A stretch of 64,000 nt of DNA, from contig JAFQMN010000006.1 of NCBI GenBank assembly GCA_017414435.1, positions 1 to 64,000 on the forward strand, given 5' to 3'. Position numbers and translations under genes: made by a program. The stretch is from Oscillospiraceae bacterium. Its GTDB lineage: Bacteria; Bacillota; Clostridia; Oscillospirales; Ruminococcaceae. The first letter of the stretch is position 1, and every line of letters begins with the position of its first letter. Positions 8,172 to 14,153 of this stretch are shown here, piece after piece. A model generated the notes under the pieces. It saw only the letters and a program-made list of their open reading frames with translations, was not told the DNA's origin and ran no database searches.

Positions 8172-9743
8172 ATGGTAATGAGTATCGGCAGTCAAGGCTT
8201 GTACGATAAAATGGTAAGCGGCACCTTAACAAGAAAAGATTACGTTAGGGCACAAATGGCCAGAAGCCTAAGTAGACACAACAAATTAGAAACAGAGGCC
8301 TTAAAAGTAAAAAGAAGGCTAGAACTAGAAAACGAACTTAAAGAAAGTTTAGCATCTATTGCAGAAAGTTACGCAAACGTTCAGTCGCTTTGCGAAAGCT
8401 TTAAAACGGCAAAATCGTCAGATGAAACTGTGATCAAGTTTTTAGATGGCAACGCAAACATAGCAAAAGACTTAACAATAAAGGTAAATCAGCTTTCACA
8501 AAAAGCGAAATTTGCTTTTAGCCGTTGGGAAATGAACCGTGTACAGCAAATTAATGGCAAAATCACAGAAAATTCTTTAATTAATAACGGTGCAGTAGTT
8601 GCTCAAGGCACAACAATAATCACCTTCAACGGCACAGAAATAAAATCCAGCCGCCCAGATGGCCAGTACACAATAGCTAATTTAATGGCAGATATAAATT
8701 CACATACAGCAGAAACGGGTGTTACAGCTTACTTTAACTCAGTGCTAGGCAGAGTAGTGCTGGAACAAGACCACATAACACAATGGGTTAAAACTCACGG
8801 AGATCAAACCAACTTTGTTTTGTCTAATCTGCTAAGTACTAATCAAAATGAAGGTGGTACGGTAAATATAAGTGCAGAAGTAGAGGTAAAATCACTTGGA
8901 ATAGATGTGGCGCCAGCCGATTACACATTAGATGGCGACATTTTAGAGATTGGTGGGGCTCGCTTTAAGCTTTTAAAAGCACAAGAAGATGATGACGATC
9001 CATGCACTTTTGAGGCAACTAATGGCGATGCAGACAAAGTGGCTAACGGAGTAGAAAACTTTGTGGGTGAGCTTAACACTTTTTTAAAGAGAATAAATAA
9101 ATTATACACCGAAACACCAGACCAAAAGGCAGAACTGCCAACGGTTGAAGAACGTGAATCAATGACAGACGAAGAGCTAACCAAACGCGAAGAGAAGGTT
9201 TGCAAAGGTATTTTTTACCATAACCACGAACTCAGAGAACTAGCTATAAACGCTGGCAATATCATTAAAGATCTAGCTAGTAATATGCCAGGGCTAGATA
9301 TTTGGTCCACAGCGATTGGCTTGCGCGGCACAAATGAAGATGGTAGGCTTTTAAGCATTCAACTTAATAAAACAAAACTTGCAACAGCTTTAACAAATGG
9401 AGTATCACAAGGCGTGTTAAAACTGTCAACAGACGAAGTGCTCAAGATGTTATCTGGTGCAAAAACAGAAGAGTATTCCGGCGGCTTTTTAACAAGGTTT
9501 GCAGCCCTTTGTGCAGAACAAAAAGATTCCTACACTCAACTAGATGCCAGAGGAATAGGTACAGCCAGAAAGCACGCCGAAGCTCAACAAAAACTGCAAG
9601 ATAGCCTTGCAGCAATCGAGAAGGAAGAAAAACGTATTGTGGAACAATATAATAAACGGCAAGCAAAAATAGAGGCCATGGAAACACAGATGTTTTATTT
9701 AACTTCATCTTGGGATGCAATAATGGAAGCGCAATACAATTAA
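8172..9743 (+). CDS. fliD: Flagellar hook-associated protein 2, filament cap (FliD-like)
   Basis: FliD caps the growing filament and helps flagellin fold. This 523-residue protein follows flgL and precedes fliS. Features seen: N-terminal and C-terminal coiled coils, the FliD-like NIAKDLTIKVNQLSQKAKF segment near residue 97, and a C-terminal ERRIxxQYxxLE-like sequence (EEKRIVEQYNKRQAKIEAME). It lacks the common SGLDTDSII start motif, beginning instead with GSQGLYDKMVSGTLTRKDYV, so it is a divergent member. The ribosome site is AAAGGAG before ATG 8172; a second ATG at 8178 is possible. Confidence 0.78.
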   Translation: MVMSIGSQGLYDKMVSGTLTRKDYVRAQMARSLSRHNKLETEALKVKRRLELENELKESLASIAESYANVQSLCESFKTAKSSDETVIKFLDGNANIAKDLTIKVNQLSQKAKFAFSRWEMNRVQQINGKITENSLINNGAVVAQGTTIITFNGTEIKSSRPDGQYTIANLMADINSHTAETGVTAYFNSVLGRVVLEQDHITQWVKTHGDQTNFVLSNLLSTNQNEGGTVNISAEVEVKSLGIDVAPADYTLDGDILEIGGARFKLLKAQEDDDDPCTFEATNGDADKVANGVENFVGELNTFLKRINKLYTETPDQKAELPTVEERESMTDEELTKREEKVCKGIFYHNHELRELAINAGNIIKDLASNMPGLDIWSTAIGLRGTNEDGRLLSIQLNKTKLATALTNGVSQGVLKLSTDEVLKMLSGAKTEEYSGGFLTRFAALCAEQKDSYTQLDARGIGTARKHAEAQQKLQDSLAAIEKEEKRIVEQYNKRQAKIEAMETQMFYLTSSWDAIMEAQYN

Positions 9744-9788
9744 TTTAATAAATAGGTGTTTTTTGAGCACATAAAGAGGAGTACTTAC

Positions 9789-10178
9789 ATGAACGAGTTA
9801 GAAAATATAAAGAGATATAAAACAACAGAATTAAGTACTTTACCCACAAGCGAATTATATATAAAGATGTATGAATTCTTACTGCAAAAACTAAGATTAT
9901 CATACCAGGCATTAACTAAAAACGATATGGTGTTATTTTATAATTCGATAACAAAAGCAGATAAAATGTTAGCTATTTTAATCGAGATGTTTACAATGGC
10001 AGATGAAACAGAGTCGGCTGCAATTGATGAATTTATCACAATCTACATATCATTAGAAAAAAAGATAGGAGAGGTTTTGCACAAAAAAGATCAAGAACTT
10101 CTTTTAAAAATTATTAGCATGATAGAAAAGCTCAAGAATATGTGGCAGGGTGTAATAGATACAATGGATGATAAATAA
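9789..10178 (+). CDS. fliS: Flagellin export chaperone FliS
   Basis: FliS binds the flagellin C-terminus and prevents its polymerisation in the cytoplasm. The 129-residue helical protein contains the family signature around ELYIKMYEFLLQKLRLSYQA and a long helix near the C-terminus. I place the start at ATG 9789, with GAGGAG about 8 bases upstream; an in-frame GTG at 9756 would add 11 residues and lacks a ribosome site. It directly follows fliD, as in most flagellated Firmicutes. Confidence 0.85.
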   Translation: MNELENIKRYKTTELSTLPTSELYIKMYEFLLQKLRLSYQALTKNDMVLFYNSITKADKMLAILIEMFTMADETESAAIDEFITIYISLEKKIGEVLHKKDQELLLKIISMIEKLKNMWQGVIDTMDDK

Positions 10179-10206
10179 TCCATTATAAAAGGGGAGCACA
10201 AGCTAG

Positions 10207-10704
10207 ATGGAGCAGGCAGTTGAACAGATAGTTACATTGTTTACAAAAAAATTAGCATATGCTGCTAAAATTCTGCAGATCAGCGATGAGATTTTAAAAT
10301 TATTATCAGAAGCAAAAACAGAAGAAGCATTTGAATTGCTAGAGGAACGAAAAAAAATATTCGAAACGATGCAAGAAAGTGACCAAGCCATTATAAAAAT
10401 TTTGCACAGCAGAGACATTAAAAGAGCAGGTCAGATTAAAAAGATATTAAATTTAAACGAACTAGATAACCTTAAACCTGAAGAAGCTAAATTATCATCT
10501 GCGGTTCAAAAATTCCATAAAGATATAAAAAAAATAGAAGAAATAAACAATAAATTAAAGCTTGAATTTAAACGAGAGCAAGAGAAGTTGCTTTTAAAAA
10601 TTGCTGAATTACAAAAAGAAAAAACACAAATTTTACATAGCAAAAAATTTTTAGATGCGGCAACACAACAAGAAAATCACACAAATTGGGACATAAAACT
10701 ATAA
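10207..10704 (+). CDS. Coiled-coil protein, candidate FliT/FlgN-like flagellar chaperone
   Basis: I do not recognise this 165-residue protein by sequence. It is helical throughout, rich in Lys and Glu, with a predicted long coiled coil from about residue 90 to 150 and no signal peptide, membrane helix or cysteine. It follows fliS by 28 bases with its own GGGGAG ribosome site. In Firmicutes the gene after fliS often encodes fliT or another small export chaperone, which is the most likely job here. This is inference from size and position. Confidence 0.55.
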   Translation: MEQAVEQIVTLFTKKLAYAAKILQISDEILKLLSEAKTEEAFELLEERKKIFETMQESDQAIIKILHSRDIKRAGQIKKILNLNELDNLKPEEAKLSSAVQKFHKDIKKIEEINNKLKLEFKREQEKLLLKIAELQKEKTQILHSKKFLDAATQQENHTNWDIKL

Positions 10705-10707
10705 AAT

Positions 10708-10742
10708 AATTTAAATCATATAGAGGGGGGTTGATTTAAATT
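10708..10742 (+). promoter_or_regulatory. Inverted repeat enclosing the greA ribosome-binding site
   Basis: AATTTAAATCA (10708-10718) and TGATTTAAATT (10732-10742) are perfect complements of 11 bases. The 13-base loop holds the strong AGAGGGGGG ribosome site, and the right arm includes the first two bases of the greA TTG start. Such a stem could affect translation; it is A/U-rich and therefore weak. Confidence 0.5.
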
Positions 10743-11217
10743 GGAAAAGAAGATCGTTTTAACTAACGAAGGCTTTCAAAAATTCGAAAAAGAGCTAGAG
10801 GAACTAAAGAGCGTAAAACGCAAAGAAATAGCGGCAAAAATCAAGGTGGCCCTTTCATTTGGCGACCTTTCAGAAAATAGCGAATACGACGAAGCTAAAA
10901 ACGAACAAGCTATGATAGAGGCACGTATAGTCCAGCTAGAAACAATGCTGCGCAACGTGCAGGTTATAAACGAGGCCGAGATTTCTACAGATGTGATCAA
11001 TATTGGCTCAGTAGTATCAATAAAAGAGCTAGATAGCGATGAAATAGAAACATACCACATAGTGGGCTCGTCTGAGGCCAACCCGCTAGACGGTAAAATT
11101 TCAGATGAATCACCCATAGGCAAAGCGTTAATATCGCATAAAACAGGTGATGTTGTAGAGGTAGAAACACCATCAGGCTTACTAAAATTTAAAATCATAA
11201 GTATATTTAAAAAATAA
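10741..11217 (+). CDS. greA: Transcription elongation factor GreA
   Basis: GreA enters the RNA polymerase secondary channel and stimulates cleavage of backtracked transcripts. The 158-residue protein has the N-terminal coiled coil with the acidic tip (LSENSEYDEAKNEQ near residues 41-55, holding the catalytic Asp/Glu pair) and the C-terminal FKBP-like domain with IGSVV, SPIGKAL and VVEVETPSG. Length and motifs are standard. The start is TTG at 10741 behind AGAGGGGGG. It ends the plus-strand run that begins with flgM; whether it is co-transcribed is not clear. Two hairpins with T-runs follow. Confidence 0.95.
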   Translation: MEKKIVLTNEGFQKFEKELEELKSVKRKEIAAKIKVALSFGDLSENSEYDEAKNEQAMIEARIVQLETMLRNVQVINEAEISTDVINIGSVVSIKELDSDEIETYHIVGSSEANPLDGKISDESPIGKALISHKTGDVVEVETPSGLLKFKIISIFKK

Positions 11218-11221
11218 AAAA

Positions 11222-11249
11222 ATGCCTGGCTACACACCAGGTATTTTTA
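11222..11249 (+). terminator. Rho-independent terminator after greA
   Basis: An ATGCCTGG/CCAGGTAT stem with a short loop is followed by TTTTTAA, directly after the greA stop. Confidence 0.75.
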
Positions 11250-11270
11250 ATATACTTAGCCAGACAAAAA

Positions 11271-11303
11271 AATATCCGCTCGCATACCAAACGGATATTT
11301 TTA
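11271..11303. terminator. Second hairpin between convergent genes
   Basis: AATATCCG (11271-11278) pairs with CGGATATT (11292-11299), followed by T-rich sequence. It lies between greA (plus) and the small membrane protein gene (minus) and may serve as a backup terminator. Confidence 0.55.
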
Positions 11304-11405
11304 TTATAATTAATTACATAGCTTGCATATCAGGGCCTGCTTGATCGTGCATATCACTTACACCTTCATGCTCCATTTCAGGCCTTTGTTCATGCTCCGG
11401 TTCTT

Positions 11406-11759
11406 CTACACAGCAGGTTCTTCACTCACACTAATTTTAATACCACCACGGTGCCCACGGTGTAAAGAATCTTCTTCAAACCTGTGAATCGGCGGTCTAA
11501 AATCACCAAACCTACGCATCCTGTGCTTCATATGGCATCTCATATCAACTAATAAACCCAAAGTTACAATTTGAAGCAATAACATAGCACAAATAATCAC
11601 AAAACGACACTTGTGGCATTTGTGCGGCTTTAAATGGCCAGGTAAATGTTCACCAGGCTGGCATTTGCAGTTGCCTTCTGGTTCTGCAGCAGGTTCACTT
11701 GCCACCTCATTTTTTGGCTCACTTTCAGCAAATTCTTGAACTTTGCTCTCTTCTTCCAT
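11406..11759 (-). CDS. Small single-pass membrane protein with Cys/His-rich segment, function unknown
   Basis: I do not recognise this 117-residue protein. From the N-terminus it has an acidic Glu/Ala-rich stretch of about 25 residues, a Cys/His cluster (NCKCQPGEH, then HKCHKCR at about residues 30-52) that could bind a metal, one hydrophobic helix (FVIICAMLLLQIVTLGLLV, about 53-71), and a basic His/Arg-rich tail with HRGHRGG near the C-terminus. The ribosome site AGGAGTG precedes ATG. It is divergent from the NifU-like gene. It appears monocistronic. Confidence 0.6.
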   Translation of the reverse strand: MEEESKVQEFAESEPKNEVASEPAAEPEGNCKCQPGEHLPGHLKPHKCHKCRFVIICAMLLLQIVTLGLLVDMRCHMKHRMRRFGDFRPPIHRFEEDSLHRGHRGGIKISVSEEPAV

Positions 11760-11803
11760 ACAAACACTCCTTTTTAATTAATAATATCTCTCCCCTTGTT
11801 AAT

Positions 11804-11832
11804 ATAATATCACAATTATTTTCATTTGTCTA
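11804..11832 (-). promoter_or_regulatory. Promoter of the small membrane protein gene
   Basis: On the minus strand TAGACA (11827-11832) and TATTAT (11804-11809) are separated by 17 bases, about 45 bases upstream of the ATG at 11759. Confidence 0.5.
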
Positions 11833-11861
11833 GTATTTAGATAAAAATTTATTATATATGC

Positions 11862-11890
11862 TTGAAATATATGCGTTTATATGTTAAACT
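11862..11890 (+). promoter_or_regulatory. Promoter of the NifU-like/GGGtGRT operon
   Basis: TTGAAA (11862-11867) and TAAACT (11885-11890) are 17 bases apart, the latter preceded by TGT as an extended -10. It lies 35 bases before the ATG at 11925. Confidence 0.6.
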
Positions 11891-11924
11891 TTGCTTAAAA
11901 ACAAAAAATAAAAGGAGTGAGAAT

Positions 11925-12617
11925 ATGGAATATTCAGCAAAAATAGAGAATATGTGCAGCGTAACCCAGGGTAAAAGCCATGGGGCCGCGCCAATACCGC
12001 AAGAAGGCGAATGGAAACCAGTAAAAGACATATCTCAAATCAACGGCCTTTCGCATGGGGTCGGCACCTGCGCACCACAACAGGGCGCGTGCAAACTCAC
12101 ACTAAACGTTAAAAACGGTATAATTGAGGAAGCATTGGTAGAAACCATCGGCTGCTCCGGTATGACTCATTCAGCAGCTATGGCATGTGAAATTCTGCAG
12201 GGTAAAACCATTCTAGAGGCTCTAAACACAGACCTAGTTTGCGATGCAATTAACGTGGCAATGCGTTCAATTTTCGAACAGCTTGTATACGGCAGAACAC
12301 AAACGGCATTTTCCAAAAATGGCTTGCCAATCGGTGCATCCCTAGATGACCTTGGTAAAGGCATGCGCTCTCAGGTGGGCAGCGTGTTTGGCAGTCAACT
12401 TAAAGGGGTCCGCTACCTAGAACTAACCGAGGGCTACATCACAAAATTAGCGCTAGATTCCAACAAAGAAGTTATCGGCTACGAATCAATAAACGTTGGT
12501 GCAATGCTAGATGAAATCAAACAAGGCATAGGGCCACAAAAAGCTTACGAAAATAATATAAAGCAACATGGTCGTTTTAATGATGCAGTACAATATATAG
12601 ATCCAAGAAAAGAATAA
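11925..12617 (+). CDS. NifU/IscU-like iron-sulfur scaffold-type protein paired with GGGtGRT protein
   Basis: The 230-residue protein belongs to the IscU/NifU-N-like group found next to GGGtGRT genes. Cysteines likely to be functional are seen at about residues 49 and 56 (GTCAPQQGACK), 77 (ETIGCSGM) and 88 (AMACEIL), in an arrangement like the cluster-binding site of IscU scaffolds. The C-terminal half continues with a beta-rich domain and ends in DAVQYIDPRKE. I chose ATG at 11925 with AAAGGAGTG upstream; the longer in-frame version from 11862 overlaps the promoter. It is 12 bases from the next gene and surely co-transcribed. The exact biochemical role of this pair is not known to me. Confidence 0.8.
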   Translation: MEYSAKIENMCSVTQGKSHGAAPIPQEGEWKPVKDISQINGLSHGVGTCAPQQGACKLTLNVKNGIIEEALVETIGCSGMTHSAAMACEILQGKTILEALNTDLVCDAINVAMRSIFEQLVYGRTQTAFSKNGLPIGASLDDLGKGMRSQVGSVFGSQLKGVRYLELTEGYITKLALDSNKEVIGYESINVGAMLDEIKQGIGPQKAYENNIKQHGRFNDAVQYIDPRKE

Positions 12618-12629
12618 GAGGTGAGAAAA

Positions 12630-13637
12630 ATGTTAGAGATGCTTAATAAACAAAGCTGCCAAGAGTCGGTAGAAAAATGCTTGCAAAAATACAACCTAAA
12701 AAGCTTAGAGGCAGCAAAAGAATTATGTAATGCCCGTGGAATTGACGTGCAAAAAATTATAAAAAATATTCAACCCATCGCATTCGACGATGCAGTATGG
12801 GCCTACACATTGGGCACAGCAGCGGCCTTAAATTCAAACAAAAAAAATGCCTCAGAGCTTGCAAATATAATAGGTGAAGGTCTCCAGGCATTTTGCACCC
12901 CAGGCTCCGTTGCACACATAAGACTTGTAGGTCTTGGTCATGGCCGCCTTGCCGGAATGCTGCTTAACGAACAAACAAAATGCTTCTGCTTTTTAGCCGG
13001 TCACGAATCATTTGCGGCAGCAGAGGGCGCAATTGGTATTGTAGAGGCGGCAAATAAAGTGCGCACAACACCACTTAGGGTAATTTTAAACGGCTTAGGT
13101 AAAGATGCAGCTTATATAATTTCTAGAATAAATGGCTTTACATATGTTCAAACTAACTTCAACTTCCAAACAGATGAACTTGATATAATAAAAGAATATA
13201 AATTTTCTAACACAAAAAGAGGAGAGATTAAAGTTTACGGCGCAAACGATGCCCAAGAGGGTGTTGCAATCATGAAGCACGAAGAGGTGGATGTTTCAAT
13301 CACCGGCAACTCCACAAACCCGGTTAGATTCCAACACCTTGTAGCGGGCATGTATAAAAAATACACATTCGAAAACAACCTAAACTATTTTTCAGTTGCC
13401 TCAGGCGGAGGCACAGGCCGTACCCTTCACCCAGATAACATAGCGGCCGGCCCAGCTTCTTATGGCCTTACAGATACACTAGGCCGCACACATTGTAGCG
13501 CTCAATTCGCCGGTTCCTCTTCGGTCCCTGCCCATGTAGAGATGATGGGCTTTATCGGTATGGGCAACAATCCAATGGTTGGAGCAACAGTTTCTTGTGC
13601 GGTAGCAGCAGCAAACTCTCTGAATAACAATATTTAG
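12630..13637 (+). CDS. GGGtGRT protein, conserved family of unknown function
   Basis: This 335-residue protein carries the diagnostic SGGGTGRTLHPDN motif (GGGTGRT at residues 259-265), followed by TDTLGRTHCSAQFAGSSSVP and a Gly/Met-rich C-terminal segment (MGFIGMGNNPMVGATVSCAV). The family is almost always next to a NifU-like gene, as here. It contains several conserved-looking cysteines and no membrane helix. I placed the start at ATG 12630 behind AGAGGTG; GTG 12621 would overlap that ribosome site. Its function is unknown; a link to iron-sulfur or sulfur chemistry is inferred only from its partner. Confidence 0.85.
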   Translation: MLEMLNKQSCQESVEKCLQKYNLKSLEAAKELCNARGIDVQKIIKNIQPIAFDDAVWAYTLGTAAALNSNKKNASELANIIGEGLQAFCTPGSVAHIRLVGLGHGRLAGMLLNEQTKCFCFLAGHESFAAAEGAIGIVEAANKVRTTPLRVILNGLGKDAAYIISRINGFTYVQTNFNFQTDELDIIKEYKFSNTKRGEIKVYGANDAQEGVAIMKHEEVDVSITGNSTNPVRFQHLVAGMYKKYTFENNLNYFSVASGGGTGRTLHPDNIAAGPASYGLTDTLGRTHCSAQFAGSSSVPAHVEMMGFIGMGNNPMVGATVSCAVAAANSLNNNI

Positions 13638-13661
13638 TAATACCATACAAAAGTTTTAAAC

Positions 13662-13771
13662 AAAAAAGCCGATTTGCAAAACGCACCCAAAACACCCCAA
13701 AAACAATCAAAAAATACCCAAAAAACATCAAAATCAATTGATTTGTAAAAATCGGTATTCTACGGCTTTTT
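13662..13771 (+). other. Possible structured transcript with A/C-rich loop downstream of the GGGtGRT gene
   Basis: AAAAAGCCG near 13663 pairs with CGGCTTTTT (13763-13771), and inside it CCGATTT can pair with AAATCGG. The roughly 70-base interior is nearly free of G on the plus strand and repeats CCC/AAAA blocks. It may be a long terminator or a small RNA. No open frame with a ribosome site is present. Confidence 0.35.
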
Positions 13772-13781
13772 ATCAGAATAT

Positions 13782-13810
13782 AAAAATCCCCTGCATAGTG
13801 GGGGATTTTT
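13782..13810 (+). terminator. Rho-independent terminator
   Basis: AAAAATCCCC (from 13783) pairs with GGGGATTTTT (13801-13810); the right arm supplies the T-run. It ends the NifU-like/GGGtGRT transcript. Confidence 0.75.
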
Positions 13811-13823
13811 AATTTACTAATTT

Positions 13824-13860
13824 TCAAAAAAGTACAAAAAAATGGAATTTGCTGCTTTTA
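13824..13860 (+). repeat. Partial copy of the parS-associated repeat (left part only)
   Basis: TCAAAAAAGTACAAAAAAAT and the following GGAATTTGCTGCTTT match the left end of the repeat copy at 55494-55592, but the palindromic right half is missing. It breaks off just before a GC-rich inverted repeat at 13867. Confidence 0.55.
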
Positions 13861-13866
13861 AATTCA

Positions 13867-13905
13867 GAATAGTAACACCCCCGCGCAGCGGGGGTGTTAC
13901 TATTC
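13867..13905. terminator. Perfect 18-base-pair inverted repeat, bidirectional terminator-like
   Basis: GAATAGTAACACCCCCGC (13867-13884) is an exact complement of 13888-13905, with a 3-base loop GCA. T-rich sequence follows at 13910-13916. A related AGTAACATCCCCC hairpin occurs at 16945-16979. Its strength makes termination likely; a mobile-element end is the alternative. Confidence 0.6.
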
Positions 13906-13912
13906 TTAGTTT

Positions 13913-14021
13913 TTTTAAAATATACAAAAAAACTTAAGTTTGCGGCTTTATTAAAAGATTTTTTCAATTTTGTTCCACGTGGAACAAATGTTAATAACTT
14001 TTTTGTGCGTAAAATATACGA
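13913..14021 (+). repeat. Intergenic repeat with parS-like palindrome, copy 1
   Basis: From TATACAAAAAAACTTAAGTT through TTTGCGGCTTTATTAAAA, the palindrome at 13971-13986, and AATGTTAATAACTTTTTTGT, this stretch matches the copies at 41650 and 55494 base for base over most of its length without indels in the core. It sits in the gap upstream of the large surface protein gene. Confidence 0.75.
13971..13986. promoter_or_regulatory. parS-like ParB-binding palindrome, site 1
   Basis: TGTTCCACGTGGAACA is a perfect 16-base palindrome. It differs at one base from TGTTCCACGTGAAACA, a form of the Bacillus parS consensus. ParB binds such sites near the replication origin to direct chromosome segregation and SMC loading. 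No parB gene is in the window. Confidence 0.7.
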
Positions 14022-14069
14022 TTATAAAGCCAAAACAAAGAAAGTTCATAAAAAGTTTACATTTTTTTC

Positions 14070-14078
14070 GGGGGGGGG
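14070..14078 (+). repeat. Homopolymeric G9 tract upstream of surface protein promoter
   Basis: Nine consecutive G residues lie two bases upstream of the -35 element of the gene at 14154, in an otherwise A/T-rich sequence. Such tracts slip during replication and can vary expression of surface genes. Confidence 0.6.
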
Positions 14079-14080
14079 TA

Positions 14081-14109
14081 TTTACAAATTAGTTACAGTT
14101 TATTATAAT
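14081..14109 (+). promoter_or_regulatory. Sigma-A promoter of the large surface protein gene
   Basis: TTTACA (14081-14086) and TATAAT (14104-14109) are 17 bases apart, 44 bases before the ATG. A second TATAAT overlaps at 14110-14115. Confidence 0.7.
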
Positions 14110-14153
14110 TATAATGTGAATAATAACAAAAGGTATATGGAGGCAGTTTTACA

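Noticed and set aside
11862..11924. Longer N-terminus of the NifU-like protein from 11862
   Set aside because: It starts inside the promoter and lacks a ribosome site; AAAGGAGTG precedes ATG 11925.
13662..13910. CRISPR-like or transposon-end structure from several hairpins in a row
   Set aside because: The hairpins differ from each other, spacing is irregular, and no repeated unit, cas gene or transposase is present.
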